From Nepenthes gracilis (taxonomy: Eukaryota > Streptophyta > Magnoliopsida > Caryophyllales > Nepenthaceae), in contig BSYO01000034.1 of the NCBI GenBank assembly GCA_033239525.1, positions 248,001 through 312,000 on the forward strand: a stretch of 64,000 nt of DNA, given 5' to 3'. Below, in pieces: positions 14,201-29,200 of the stretch. Each line of letters begins with the position of its first letter. The stretch's first letter is position 1. A program made the translations under genes and the position numbers. Under the pieces are notes generated by a model. That model made no database searches. It saw only the letters and a program-made list of their open reading frames with translations, and was not told the origin of the DNA.

Positions 14201-17200
14201 TTTCCATACCATTAATTTAATCGAGACACAGAATGATAGAAGAATTAATTTTGTATGATAACTTTCATGAAAAAGGTTCAAAAAAGGAATGATCATTTAT
14301 TTACTTTACGTGGGCGGTCATAATATACTGCTAAGTATACTCATGATTTATAAAATCAATTATTAAGAACAATTTACAAAAGGTAAATAAAAGAGTTTAA
14401 TTTATTTGTGACTAAAAGGGTATTAGTCATTTGAATAACATGTGATATGCTTCATACTATTAATTTGATGTTGAACCTAATGGATCACACATATCTAAAG
14501 TATCACACTTACTATTTGTTAAGGAATTTTTTGTTAAATGTTCACGATATTACAAAGTGCTATGGAAATTAATTGGCCCCAAGTCCTTAAATTTAATAGT
14601 GGAGAAGCATTAAAATTAGAGGGGGCCAAAACAACTCCATCACTTTAATCTTCGATAAATGATGCTATTAATGAGAGTTTAACAAAGATATGAAGATGAA
14701 TATTTTGGTTTCCCTAGCATACGAAAATGGAGGGAGGTTGAAGTGCCCTACCATAGATTGGAAAAAAGGAGGAGAAAATGGGAAGAGATTAGCACTACTA
14801 AGAAGAATAGAAAGGGCCAACTCCTTAGTGATCCCACCTTTTTCTTGGATTGCACTCTTCTTTGTATTTCTCCATCACCAAATTTGATTGAGTGATAGAA
14901 TATTACTAAAGTGTTGGTATTATAGTTTTCAATATTATCCCGTATTGATAGGTGCGTAGAAATGTTACCCAATGTTAAAAGGTATAGAATTTTTCTTTTA
15001 TTCTAAGTGTTCAAGTAGTTATCAAAATGAATCCCAACGAACAAATTTCAAAGACTTTATTTGTTCTTAATTGGTTTTACGAAAATTCATAAGTTCAAAG
15101 GTTACAAGAAATCTAGAATCATATGTGGAGACAATAGAAACCAAACAATTTTGCAGTTGGCTATCGTTAGTTTTAACAATATATTTCGTGTCATTTATTT
15201 TCTACATATATTACAACAATTGGATCTTACATTATATTCTAATTAGCTTAAATATTTATGTTTGATATATCTTTTCAACCGATTAAGGAAGATCCTATTA
15301 GCCAAACAAGCTTGGCATCAATCAAGCATGAAGCCAGATAAACTTTGCAAGAATCAAACATCCTATAATTAGTTAGGAGCAAGAACAAGTTTTTGATTAT
15401 AATTGTATATATTTGTACAATAGTTTCTTGTCTTAGGAGGCATTCTCAATTATTGTGTAGATTCATAGATTAAATATAGTTTCACATTATTATGCAAAGT
15501 TTATAGCTATTCAATGACAATGAAGCCTCTGAAGAGGCATTCAAACCACAGACATAATATTGTCATGGTATCAGAGACAATTTTCTAAATCATGTTCCTC
15601 TTTGACTTATGACATTTTTATTTTTTTTTTTTATGGATTAGGAATTTATCAATCACATACTTCTTGATTACTTGCATAGGGTTATGAAGTCATCTCAGTG
15701 CCGATTGAGTGAGATTTGTTCACTCCCTAACTCGTTTGCTACATATGTATTTGATTTAGGGAAATACTTTGATCAATTTCCCCATCTTCAAGTATCTTGG
15801 ATTGTTGGATTCATGCCCTAATCCAACTCCCGGTGTTTTCCTAAATCTTTGGTATGCTTTGGTTTAAGGTATAGATTCATTGTGGTCTTCAATTTTTTTG
15901 TCAAAGAAGCTTCAATCAACTCGCTTGGCGATTTATCTTGCACGTGCATCAACTTCAATCAATTTGGAGCAAGCTTTGATTTCTCTTGGTCCCATGTTCT
16001 CCTGTGCGAGTATCACATTCCTCTAACGCAGTGGAGGTTTAGTTTGTGACTATGGGTGCACATGCTCTCTCACATGGTTTCTTTCTTTTGGTTGAAGTTT
16101 AAGTGCTAAGTATTATTTAAGGTGATTGCACTACAATGTCAAGAAAAAAATTCTATTGTTCATTTTAATGGGAAAATTTATTCCACTTAAGAAGTTCAAT
16201 TTAAGATGTATGTTAAAAAAAAAAAAGAATTGTGGGGACATATGGATCAACCGACTAAAGTTTCTACAGATTTTAAAGAACTTAGCTGGTGGAAAAGTGA
16301 GAATACTCTAATTATTTCCCAATTATTAAGTTCTATTGAGCCACATCTAGTAAACAATCTCCATTATTTTTCCACTACTAAGGATTATGAGACTATTTTT
16401 GGCAAGTTTAACACCAAGACAATTCTACTCGAAAGCTTCAACTAGAGCTAGACATCGAAAAGTATCACTAAGGAAATCTCCCTATTCAATAATTTCATTC
16501 TGGATTGCTTAATTTATGGAATGATTATTCTGGATTAGTCCAATTGAAGGTTCCTAAAGAGGGTCTAGCAACATTGCAAGAAGTTTATTCTAAGAGCCAA
16601 AGGAATCAATTTTTAATGAAAATGTGATCCGAATTTAAAAGTGCATATGCTAGATTAATTAACAAACAATATGTTCCATCATTAGTTATTTGTTTGGGGG
16701 AACTCATGGGAAGAATGTCTTGCCTCCCACAGTGTTATAGATACAAGGAATTTGGGCACGTTGTAAAATACTATAGCAAGAAGTTTTGCAATTGATGCGA
16801 AAAGGAAGGTCATATTATTAAAGATTGTTGTATGCGACCCCAAAATCACTCAAGCTATGTTTTCCACATGACCATTCTAATAGCACAACTAGATCTTCTA
16901 ACAAACCCGCCATCCCAAAATCTTCTTCCACTATTGCACCCAAGAAAGATCAACAGATGATTATTTATGCATAGTCTACCCTTGGACTCTAAGGTAAGGA
17001 AAAACTTCTTATATCTCTTTGGTTGATTGACATTGCATTTCAAATTACATGACAGTCCAAAGTCTATTCATAATATCTGTAAGTATGATGAACAATATTC
17101 AAATAGTTGTTGGCAACATGCTTCACAATGCAGTAGTTGGAATCCTAAAGACAACCCTTACAAATATTTTTTTTGTTGGGTAACGGAAGTTGTGATATTC

Positions 17201-20200
17201 ACTTTGATCGTAATAGTGATATTGTGCAGGATAGAGCATCAAGACAAGTGATAACAAAGGAGCCGAAAGTGGGACGTCTATTTCCACTCTAATTGTTTTT
17301 TGATCCTTGGTTTTTTATTTCAATTGTCCAGCTATTACTTATGATAGTCATTTGTGACATCAAAAATTAGGTTACAACCAATTCGATTATTCCAACACAT
17401 CTTGTGAAACATAGTTATTTAAATAATAATATAAATAGTTCATCTTTTGATTGTGCATGTTGTAAACTTGGTAAAAACAAAATGTTACCTTTTCCATCAC
17501 AAGGTCATCAAGCATCTACCTGATTTAAGAATATTCATAATGACGTTTGGGGCAAGATTCCTATTCTTTCTCATGCTCAATATCGACATTTTGTAACATT
17601 CATTAATAATTATAATAGACTTGCTTAAATGTACTTTCTTAGATCTAAGACTGAGATATCCTCTATCTTCCAAGTTTTTGTCCCCAATGTGAAAACACAT
17701 TTTGCCAAACATTAAAATCTTGCATTTTGATTCTGGAGGTGAATATATGTTTTAATAATTACACACTTTTCTACAATAGTAGGTATTCAATCTCAGCAAT
17801 CATGTCCCTATAAAATGTAGTCGAAGAACGTAAGAATTGACATTTTCTAAATATCGTTCACACCTTGTTGCTTGAATCATCTCTCACCTCATTTTGGTTG
17901 AAGTCATGTTGTTCATACCTTCCTAAAGTATTCTCCATCTTCTAAGCTTTTGTATCATATATCAAAATATAGTTTGTGACGCATTAAAATCATGCACCCT
18001 TATTCTAGAGGTGAACATATGCCTTCATAACTACACACTTTTCTATAACATAAGGGTACTCACTCTCGACAATTAGGTCCTTACACTCAACAAAATGGAA
18101 TTGATGAACCTAATAATCGACATCTTTTGGATGTCGTTCTTTCCATGTTGCTTCTTATATTTGTCACTTTATTTTTGGGTAGAAGCCATGTCGTTCTTGC
18201 CGTGGAAATTCTCTATCTTTCAAGCTTTTGTCTCTTGTGTCGAAACATTGTTTGCCACACATTAAAATTGTGCATTCTAATTGCGGAAGTAAACATATAC
18301 CTCTAGAATTACCCACTTGTTTTACAATAAAAGGGTAATCCTTCTCAATAATCATTTCTCTACACCTACCAACAAAATAGAATTGATAAACATAAGAAGC
18401 GACATTGTCTGGATATTATTCATATCTTATTGCTTAAATCATTTCTCATCTCATTTTTTGGGTAGAAGCCATGTATATAGCTGCACACTTGATCAATCAT
18501 CTACATCAACCAAACTTATATTTCGATTCTCTATATCCTCCTTTGTTTGATGTTTCTCCAATCTATGACTCATTGCATAATTTTGGTGTGTTTGCTTTGT
18601 TCACCTAACTCCTAATAAACGTTACAAACTTATTGCTCAAGATGTTCAATGTGCCTTCCTAGGCTAATAGCAATTCCCTTAAACGATTTATATGCTATGA
18701 TATGAATACTAAAAAACTTCGTATTTCCATAATATCATTTTCCTTAAAAATCAATACTTCTTTCCATCTCATGTTGACTATTGCTTCTTCTACTTTACTA
18801 TGACCATTTGATGATAAGACTATTATCCTTTCTTGTTTTAAGCCTAACCATATGTTTCAACGATGTCGTCCACCTCCTCTTCCTGTTCCTAAACTACTGC
18901 CTAAACCTATACCTTGCCGGTCTACTCAGGTTTCATGGCCTTCTAATAGGTATGGCTTTACTCAATCCACTATTCAAGTCATAATTGATACTATGGTTCC
19001 TAAGTCTTACTCAAAATAATCTACTCATGAGTGTTGGTGGCAATCTATGCAAGAAGATCTCTATGCTCTACAAGAAAATAACACATTTCTTGTCCTTCTG
19101 GAGTAACTTCCACTAGATGCAAATGGGTATATACTATTAAATTACATGTAGATGAATCCATCGAGATGTATAAAGCTAATTTGGTGGCTCTAAGAAGAAC
19201 ATGGCACCTGCATGCCAAACAACCACCATCTACACTGTTATTGCTATTGCTGCCACCAAAGGATGTACACTTCACCAAATGAATGTAAAGAATAAATTTT
19301 TACATGGTAATTTTTCGAAGAAATATTTATGACTCCTAAAATGTTTTCTTCCTCTTTTAATGAGGTTTGTAATCTCAAGCAATCTCTATATAGATTAAAG
19401 AAAGTGCCACAATCCTGGTTTGAGAAGCTTTGTACTACTCTTCTAGAATTTAATTTCACACAGAGTCAGTATGACTCCTTTCTCTTCTTTAAATCAATTG
19501 CTATGGAAATTATTATCATCTTTGTATATGTAGATGACATTGTAATTATAGAACCCAACCCCATGTAAATTAAACACCTTCAGCAACATCTCCAATCCAC
19601 ATTTCATATGAAGGATCATTGCCATTACAGCATTTCCTTGGCCTTAAGGTCCAATATTGTCTAACTAAAATACTCATACATCAGTATAAATATACTTAGG
19701 AGCTTCATTCTCTCCTAGCCTTTGAGATAAGAATTCAATTCTTACGCCTATAGAGCTTAATTTGAATCTAAGTAAAACGGATGGCAATTTATTATTTAAT
19801 CATTTAATATATTGACAGTTGGTAGGAAGCTCAAATTACTTGACTATTACTAAAACCTGACATTTTCTTATTATTCAGTAGATCGATCAGTTTATGAAAG
19901 ATCCTTGCTAGCCCCATATGGCTATCATACGTCTACTGTGATATCTTATGAGTGTATCAGGTCGAGGTTTGTTCTTTTCATTTAAGACATTAAAATTTGA
20001 TGATTTTAGTTACATAGATTAGGTTAGTTGTGTTAATACTCAATGTTATATTACAAGTTGGTAAATGTTTCTTGTTAAAACTATTATTGCTTATACTAAG
20101 TAAGAAGTAGGATAGTGTCTTAAAATTTTTCACTAAGTCTGAATATCGAGCCATGTCATTAGACTACTTGAAATACCGTGGCCTCAAGGACTACTGTGCA

Positions 20201-23200
20201 AACTCAACGATACTCAACTTCTTCCAACTACACTTCATTTGATAAGCAAGTGTTATTCAAGTTGTTACCAATCAAAAATTTATAAGCATATTAGGTATAC
20301 TGATTTGGATTGTTATTACATTCAAGAACACTTGCTCAGAATGTGATTGCCCTTTCTCATACATCAATTGAACACCACCCTGTTGACTTGTTTATAGAAG
20401 CTCTATCTCATCACAAACATCAATTCAAGGTTAATAAATTAATACTTCTTAATTAATTAGTATTAAATTTTATAGAAGCTCAGAATTGTGAGCTTGGCAT
20501 GCTTAGCATCAATCAAGCATGTTAGCTAGACAAACTTAGCAAAAATCAAGCATCCGATAATTAATTAAAAGCGAGAATAAGTATTTGATTATAATTATAG
20601 ATATTTGTACAATAGTTTCTTAACTTAAAAGATATTTTGATTTATTGTAAAGACTCTTAGCTTGATTATAGGATTATATTATTATGTAAACTCCTAAACT
20701 TTCCACAAATCACATTAGCAGGAAGTATAGTTGACCAATTTTAGAGGCACATTTATGCAGCTCCACAATCTAATGATTGACCTTATGCCCATCTTTGTAT
20801 TTTGAATGTGAAAAAATAGGAATATTTTTATAGGAAAAATAGAAAAGAAATTTTTCTTATAAAACACATGTAGTCAACTATATATTATGATTATTTAAAA
20901 CTTCTATGGATAAATATTTGTAAAGGCTATTTTTAGTATAAATATATAAATCCAAACCTATCATGATTTTTCAATGAGACATCATATCAAGCAAAAAATA
21001 ACTACTCTTATATTAGTCAGGTAGAGTCTAACTTATTTGGACAAGTGAAAGTCCCAAGGGAATGGCGGTCAGATATAGTGGTTAGGGTTTTCCAATGTAA
21101 TGATTACATTTCGGTCACTTGGAGAGATTTAATTGAAAATGGATTGTTTAAGAAGATTGGACATCCAACTTGGGATGGTCCGAAAATGGAAACTAAGACA
21201 TTATATAACAATATTGTGATGTCTTTAGAAAATATTTTTCCCAATGATCAGTTAGTGTGGGGCCAGCTCAATCCGAGTTAAAATGAGGCTTGAGAGCTTA
21301 ATTCAAACTTGAGAATCTAAATAAACAATATTGAACACCTCAAATATTAGGTATGCTTGGATCTTTTACATCCCATTCAACCCATTTGTTTTTGCCCTTA
21401 TTTTAGTGAAATGATTGCAAAACGTCAAATCAGTACCACAATCATCCTAGAATGAATGTTAAAAATATTTATCACAGAAAGCACAAAAAGATTTGTAGAT
21501 TGATCCCAAGCTAACGATAAAAAAATTATCTTCCCGCACCTAGAAAAACCCAAGCCAAGAACCATTTGGCAGCAAATAATAATTATAGAAAGAAAAATGA
21601 CTTAAGAAGCTATAACAAATATCAAACAGAAGCATAAACTCTAGTGGTCCAGAACCAAAGCAACCAGCTACTCCATCAAAAGGAAAAATGACAATGATTA
21701 TAAGAGTTGGCAATGAGTTCCAGTGGGAGAAATGTCAAGGATACATTAGTACATTTGCAAGCCAAAGTAGTAGGTCTCTGCTGATTGCTACCTATTTGCA
21801 TGAACAGCACGAATGCAAGCATATGCAAGTTGTTTCACCCTGTAGTCCACTGGGCCATGCTTGGATGAATAATCCATCCCTGCAAAGAGGCTCAATACAT
21901 TCTCTGTTGAATGTAACATATAGTTAGTGCAAACAAGTTAATGGTCAACTACCAAGCATAATGATACAACAGTGAAGATAATGTAATAAAAAAACTCTAT
22001 AATGTCCAATTAACAGTAGCTCATGTGAACCTAAATGAACATTTCTAAGCATCAACATGGAAACAACAATTCATTCAGAAATCATAATTCCCTTGTTCAT
22101 TGACAGGTATGAGATGATAGTAAGATGGTCTACATTTGGAAGAGCCTTTGGATGGAAGGTCTCATTTTTCATTATAGTAGCCCCTCTCCAATCTTTCAAT
22201 TGTCATCCTTTTTTTCCAATTTATTTAAATCAAACTTCTTTACAGTCAGCTGTTTGTAATGACCTTTTGGCTAGGGAATGATATGCTAAAAGGAAATTGA
22301 AGAGCTCTTCCTAAAGAGGAATCCCATATGTGGATGTCTGAAAGGAACATAACGACGAAGCTTTTCAGAACAGTGAAGGAACATGCAGCTACTGTCAACA
22401 GATTGGTTAAGCTGTCTTTTTTTTGTGGGTGCATATTTCTGATATATTTTGCATGTCTTCCACGATTAAACTTGCATGTTTTAAATGAACATTACTCCTT
22501 CCTGTTGTAAAATATCAACTACTCTACTGCTTTTGAAATTATATTGACCTTTAAGAATTTCTTTGATTTTTTAGCAAGTTCTAGAACTATTGAGAATTTT
22601 TTGCCCGCTATTTTAGTTTACACATTATCTTGGCTAGAATTACTAGAATTTCATTCACAACATTCCCACCTTAACATGTAGGCTAGTTTTCCCAAATTCT
22701 TGAATCTATTAGAGGGAATAGCAATTTTCCATCCTTTGACTAGTTTAGTAGACAATTGTCACAACCCCAAACAATTGGAGGCCTTAGTTACCACTCACTT
22801 TTTTAATTTAGTGGTTGTTTTGATATTGTAATAAGTGTACGCGACCATCAATCTCTAGTAAAAATGGCATTAAAAAGAATGATCTCAGATATGTTCTAAT
22901 CCAATCCTCGCAGTTTGTGGAAGACCAGCAGGACTTCAATGACTGCTTGGGTTTCATTTGGTTTGAAGCATGGGAAGGAACAGAATTCCCTTTTGCATGA
23001 CTGATGGTCGATAGATGCGCCTTTTCATGATGTGATACAAATTTTCTACAGCATGATCAAAAATAGAGGAGCTAAGAATAGAAATGTTGTGGTTTCCATC
23101 ATTTGGAATCTCTTAAAGTGATTTTCTAAAGTAACTAACAAACTTCATATACAAACCTTCCTCAAGTTGATGCCTCAGAAAGAAAACCCGGGGGAAAATC

Positions 23201-26200
23201 TCCAGGAGGATGGGAAGGAACATGCTGGGCAGCTTCACAAAGAAGAATTAATTACAAATTGAATGTAAGAAATACAGGTGAATCCACATTCGATGAGATA
23301 TGGCTGCCTAAACCTCCCATGGAAGAGTATCTAACTTAAATGATGGCACTAAGGAAGTCCCCACAATTGATATCCTCAAAAAAGAGATGGATATTCCCTC
23401 ATATTTACAATATATATCGGTCAATATGTATCAGCATCAGAGCCCCTGATCCAATATTCCTAAGACAAAAACAATATTGAGATATGTTTCCATATCGACT
23501 GACAATGCTGATATATCAGTTAATATTTTGATATAACTAATATTTGGCCAATATATCCGCTGATACAGCCAATAATATATCATCCAAAGCGGCCCAGTAA
23601 GATTACGATTTTCAGAAGTTTTTTGTCCAATATATCCAATACTATACATATTGTTTAATATGTCCGATATAAATATAACGACTGATCCCGATACCAACAC
23701 CGATAATGATATTTTCATCCATAATAGAGAAATAGTGGAAGAGCTAAAACTGAAGTTTTAGAATCATCCAAGACCATACAATGCCTCACAATTCAAAAGG
23801 GGAGGAGAAATAGCCAGGTGTCGAGTCTAATTTTCCATCATAACATATGAAGATAAAGTCCAACTTGATGTGTTCCCCATGGATACTTATCATATTATGT
23901 TGGAAGGCCACGACAATGTTATTTGAAGGTGCAACACGATGGCTACCATAACACTTATTCTCTTGTCATATGAGAATAAACTACCAGTTAAAGCTGCCAA
24001 AATAAGTGGCCTCTTCAACTAGATGCAGCTCCAAAAATTTCCTATCCTTACACTTGCAAAGAGAACTGCACAGCCTATGCTCTAGTGACCTACTTACCTA
24101 GTCTTGAAGAAACAAACAGTATTCCTACAACAATCACTGAAATGCTGAGTAAGTTTTCGAATGGAGCACCAAAAGAGCTCCTAAATACATCACCTCTGAG
24201 AGGGACATTTGGCACCAGATTGATCTAATGCCCAAAGCAACATTGCCAAACTTTCTATATTATTGAATGAGCCCTCAAGAGCATTCTATATTGCACCGTG
24301 AAGTCACTTAGCTTCCCTCTTGACACTCAAAAAAGATGGACCATGGAGGTTGTGTGTAGATAGCAATGCCATTAATAAAATTGCCATTAATTAAATCACC
24401 AAAAAGTACCAATTTCCAATCATTTGGATTGACAATATGCTTGACATGTTACACAAAACACAATTTTTTTTCAAAAATTAACTTAGAAAAAAAAGTGCCA
24501 TCAATAAGGATGCAACCAAGAGATGAATAAAGGACCACTTTCGAAACAACGGAAGGCCTTCACGAGTGGCATGTGACGCCTTTTGGTCAATCTACTACCC
24601 CAATAACCTTTATTCACTTGATGAATTAAATATTGAACCCTACACAAGACTATTTGTGGTAGTTTGTTTGGACATTCTTAAATTCACCCACAACCTAGAG
24701 AAACATATTGACAATGCACACCAAGCTCTAAAAGCATTGCGAGAAGAAAAGCTTTATGTTAACTTGAAGAAATGCTCCTTTATGAAAAGTCAGGTGGTTT
24801 TCCTAGGCAATGTAATTTCCTCATAGAGCATGACGATGGATGAACAGGTCTAAGCAATCATCGAATGGCCTATCCCTTATTTGCTCACAGAAGTAAGGAG
24901 TTTACATAGATTTGCTACCTTCTATCAAAGGTTCATACAAAATTTCAACACCCTTATCGCCCAGGTGACTGACTGCATGAAATCCAAGAAACTTACTTGC
25001 ATAGAATCATCATGAAACAGCTTCCAATTGGTCAAAAAGAAGAAACCAGTGCCCCCACTTCTTGCCATAGAAGACTTCAATGAGGTTTTCATGGTCTAGT
25101 GTGATGCATCTAACAAAGAATGAGAAGTTCTAAGGCAAAAGGGAGCGCCTTTCTCATTTTTTTTTTTAAATTAGATGAAAGAAGCATTACTTGAATTTTG
25201 ATGTGGAATTCTACGCCATAATACAAGTGTTACGGCTATGGAGGTGCTATTTGATCCACTGGCAGTTCATCTTTCTATTTTGATCAGAAGGCCCTATATT
25301 TCCTTTATACCCAAAAATAGATAGATTCCAAAAATACAAATTGGGTTTCCTTTTTTCAATATTATACGTTCGTTTTGAAACACTAGTCCGAAGCAATGAA
25401 CAAGGTTATTGGCGCCCTTAGTCAGAAGTTCTACCTCCTTAATACCATATCATATTAAGTAATGGGTTTGAACTTCATGAGCACTATCAGGCATATTCCA
25501 GCTCCATGTCCATACTGGATGCATGACTTCACATGTCTGCCAGCAATTTCAACATCATTAATGGGTATCTGTTCATGAAGAACAGATTGTATACTCTAAA
25601 AGGATCTCTTAGATTAACTCATCTCGGAATTGCAAGGAGGAGGCTTGAGGATATTTATGGGTGAGACAAAACCAAGGCATTGGTTCAGGAAAAATTCTAC
25701 TGGACTAAGATGGTATGCGATATGACAAAACAGGGATTATATCAGCCTCTAGAAATTTCCAAACTGATGTTTGGATAACCTTGGAATAAATTTCATGCTG
25801 AACCTACCAAAAACCCAGAATGGCAATAATTCGATCCTTATAGCAGATGACTGATTCTCCAGGTTTATTTCATATCCCGCAAGAACACCACAGATGCATT
25901 CAATGTTGCCTGCTTGTTTTTCAAAGAAATTGTGTGATTTCACCACATACAATACACAATTACCTCTACCCGAGACACTAGTATCATCAGCCACTTCTGG
26001 AGAAAGTCATGGAATCTTGTAGGACCAAAACTTCAGATCTCAAGCACTTTTCATCCCAAACCGACAACAAAACTGAACTTGTCAACCAATCTCTCAGAAA
26101 TTTGTTAAGAACTTCAAAAAGTGGGCAGCCCAGTAGCTAAGACTTTGTTGTTCCACAAGCCAAATTCGTGTATAATCCATCAAAGAATTGATCTACCTAG

Positions 26201-29200
26201 CTATTCCCTTGCAAAGTGAACCGTGGAAGAAACATGAAACATGTCTTGCACAGGGTATTGATCCCACACATGAACCAAATCAACATCAGAGTTGAAGAAT
26301 TTGCAGCACACATCCAAGGGATTCACAAGCAAGTCAAGAAAAACATGGAAGCATCCAGTTCACAGTATATGAAAGTGGTCGTTATAAACAAAATATTGAG
26401 CACAAAGAAGATGACATATTCATGTTATACTTGAGGATAGGACATTCCCAACCGGCACCCACAATAAACTCAACGATCAAAAAATTCAGCCCCTGTAGAA
26501 TATTCAAATAGGATGAGATGGTTACCGAATAGAAATGCCTAGGACCTTGGATTAGTCCTATGTTTAACATTTAAGACCTCCATCCCTCCAATGGCAACAA
26601 AGATCCACACGCATGCCCCCTACATACCTTCCCCCTCCTCCAAGTCTCAGGGAACTCACTGCATTGAAGTGCTTGATTCCCAACCATCACTACCCACAAA
26701 GGCACATACATCCAATAACTTCTGAGATGGAAGACCAAACACTAGTTAAAGGAACATACACTCGGGATAGTAAACAAGAGCTAAAGGAACTTCACCCTCA
26801 TCTATGCAAAGATACAAAAGTGTCAAACTCGAGGAGTAATCTCTATGGGAGAAAAATGATGCTGCTACAACTTGCAAGGTCTAGTAAGGAATATCCAAGA
26901 AAACACAGTTGAAAACTGCATTAAAGGCCCTAAAGGAAAATCATGTGTTATAATAAAAAGAGAGGGCAATACCAAGAAAGACAAGACTGCATCAGAACCT
27001 CCCCAGAACTTCTATATAAAGTTGTGGATGTTCAAAAAAGACTGCTAATCAATGCTCAGGTTCCTAAGGCCACTACTGCTAATCAATGTCCTAGTTCCTA
27101 GGGCCACTGCTAAAGGCCCTTAAAATCTTGCATCAATCAAAGAGGAAGGTGGATTTGCAATTCTTTGTAAGAGCTTTGACTTCTAAGAGTGTTGATTCTC
27201 TTTAATTGGTGAGCAATTCCCAATCCCTTTGGTGTATGAATCCCTAAGGAGATCAAAGAAAAGCTTAGTGATCCCCTTCAAGTTTGTACCCCTTATTTTT
27301 GGCTAAAAGACACCATCACCGAATTCATCTTATCGTCCCAGCACCAATTTTATTATGAAACACATTGCTCCATTTTTGGTAATTTATTTTGTTTGTTCTG
27401 CATCAGGGCTTACCTAACTAAGCTATCCCTTTTTCAATTCCCTTTCCATCCAAACTATCCTAATCAATGTCAGCCGAACAACCATCCAACAAATTGTAAC
27501 TACCTAGCCAAGTAAGAACTTGTTCATCTGAAGTCTGAACCATTTCCTTTTGATAGCTGAATATTACTGAAAACATAATGACATGATTAAATCTCATAGT
27601 CTTACATGGAATACATCTATCATCATACATCATGCAACTCCTTATCTGCCAACACATTACAACTCTCCCTTCTTGAAAAGCCTACTTGCTCCAGGGGCTA
27701 AAATGAGAGAAGGGAAACTTGATGACAGCTTGATCCTCCCATGTAGCTTTAGCAGGAGATAGGTTTGACCAGTGAACCAGAAAAAGATTTGGCCTCGCAC
27801 TGATTTCTATCCCTACTTCTTAAGTACAGAAACATGATGAATACCATCTTGTGGAGGCATAGTTTCAAATCATGTCATCAAGATTGCAGCCTGCTGTAAC
27901 TGTAACAAAACGGTTCAAACGAACACAAACAGAAATAGTTAGCAAATACTAAAATGCTGACCCTAAGGCAAAGAAAAGCAATAATTTGAGTAATAAATGT
28001 GAATTCTAAGACATCTAAGGAATTATGAGGATTTTTTTTATAATTTTAAAATAAAATAAAATTTTAGTGCGAGAATGTTCTACTGTCCTCAATTTCTAAG
28101 TTGGTAGGTGTTCATCACTCATTTTCCAAGTTAGTGGGTGTTTATGAGCATTATGACAGCTTCTCCCTTGCCCCAATTCTCAAGGAACAATCCGTACAAA
28201 ACATTGAGAATTTGAAAAATTAAAAAAGCCCAATACTTCAAAAACAACACTGTAACTTCTTTATTCTGTGAGCTGCAACAGTGCAACTTCATAAACCCTA
28301 GTATTATAAAGCTTAAGTATTTAAAACAAAGGAATAGAACAGCTGCTGAAGTCTAAACAAAGCAGTTGTGCTGCTGCCCACAGGACTCTCTTCTCCTCTA
28401 TCTCACCCTTCAGGACTTCTAATCAGCCAAAAGCAACTGCTGCTCCTCCACCACTGTTTCTACAAGTCATATACAAAGAAGCAGAAAATTCCTCTCTCTG
28501 TTTTCGCTTGGAAATAGATAATTCCATTGCATTGGAAATCAGCATAATTTCCCTGACAAATTTTTGTTCTTGAAAGGGAGTTTCACCCTTCACATCCTCC
28601 ACTATCAAACTCAATCAGCAAATTCCACTTTGTTTTTTTTTTTCTTTAAAAAAAAAAAAAAAAGAGGTAAAACATCATTACATTGAAAGATAACTTAAAA
28701 CCACAAAGCTAATGGCCATATAAGGTCACCAGGGACATAGCCGTAGCATAAGATAAAGGAGAAGAGCTGAAGACAGGAAGGAAACTGATGCGCAACCACT
28801 ACAACCTCTTAACAAGTGCAACTAATCTTGGATCAGTTCAAGATGAATGAGATCTTTATATCACATTTCACAATTTGTATATAAGCAGTGACCTTGTATG
28901 GCAAACATGAAAGAACATACACGTCTGAACTCAATTGTCTGATCTTCCTCATTCTGCCCTTCTTCTATTTCTCCTCTCCTTTCTCCTTCTTTCTCATTCC
29001 AGTATTCCTCTTGGAGACACAGAATTTCTGTACTAAAGTGGTAAAAACCCTTGTACTCATCACATTTGCTATCAGCACAAGCAATACAACAATGCATATG
29101 TGCTACAACTTCATTACAACAACAATGCAAAGATACAGCAGATCCAAGAACAGATTGCTTTCCACTGACACGGACAAAAAGATGAAAACATGTTTGAGAC

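Larger units (their letters stand above)
15305..20695 (+). mobile_element. Ty1/Copia retrotransposon with two LTRs in UPL6 intron 4
   Basis: About 5.4 kb, opposite to UPL6. Order on the plus strand: 5' LTR, tRNA-Met primer site, gag, zinc knuckles, integrase with an internal triplication, RT, RNase H, 3' LTR. The order is the Copia one (integrase before RT). Every coding part is broken by stops. The LTRs can be aligned but differ at many positions, so the element is old and inactive. Confidence 0.9.
23750..26940 (+). mobile_element. Degenerate Ty3/Gypsy pol in UPL6 intron 3
   Basis: Plus-strand order is protease-like region, RT, RNase H, integrase and C-terminus, which is the Gypsy order (integrase last). 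It is opposite to UPL6. Nearly every part needs frame changes and no gag or 5' LTR was found. A likely 3' LTR follows at about 26.95-27.36 kb. Confidence 0.88.

Noticed and set aside
12560..18475. Evenly spaced repeats as a CRISPR-like array
   Set aside because: The units are 275-353 bp with no short repeat-spacer pattern, in a plant nuclear intron.
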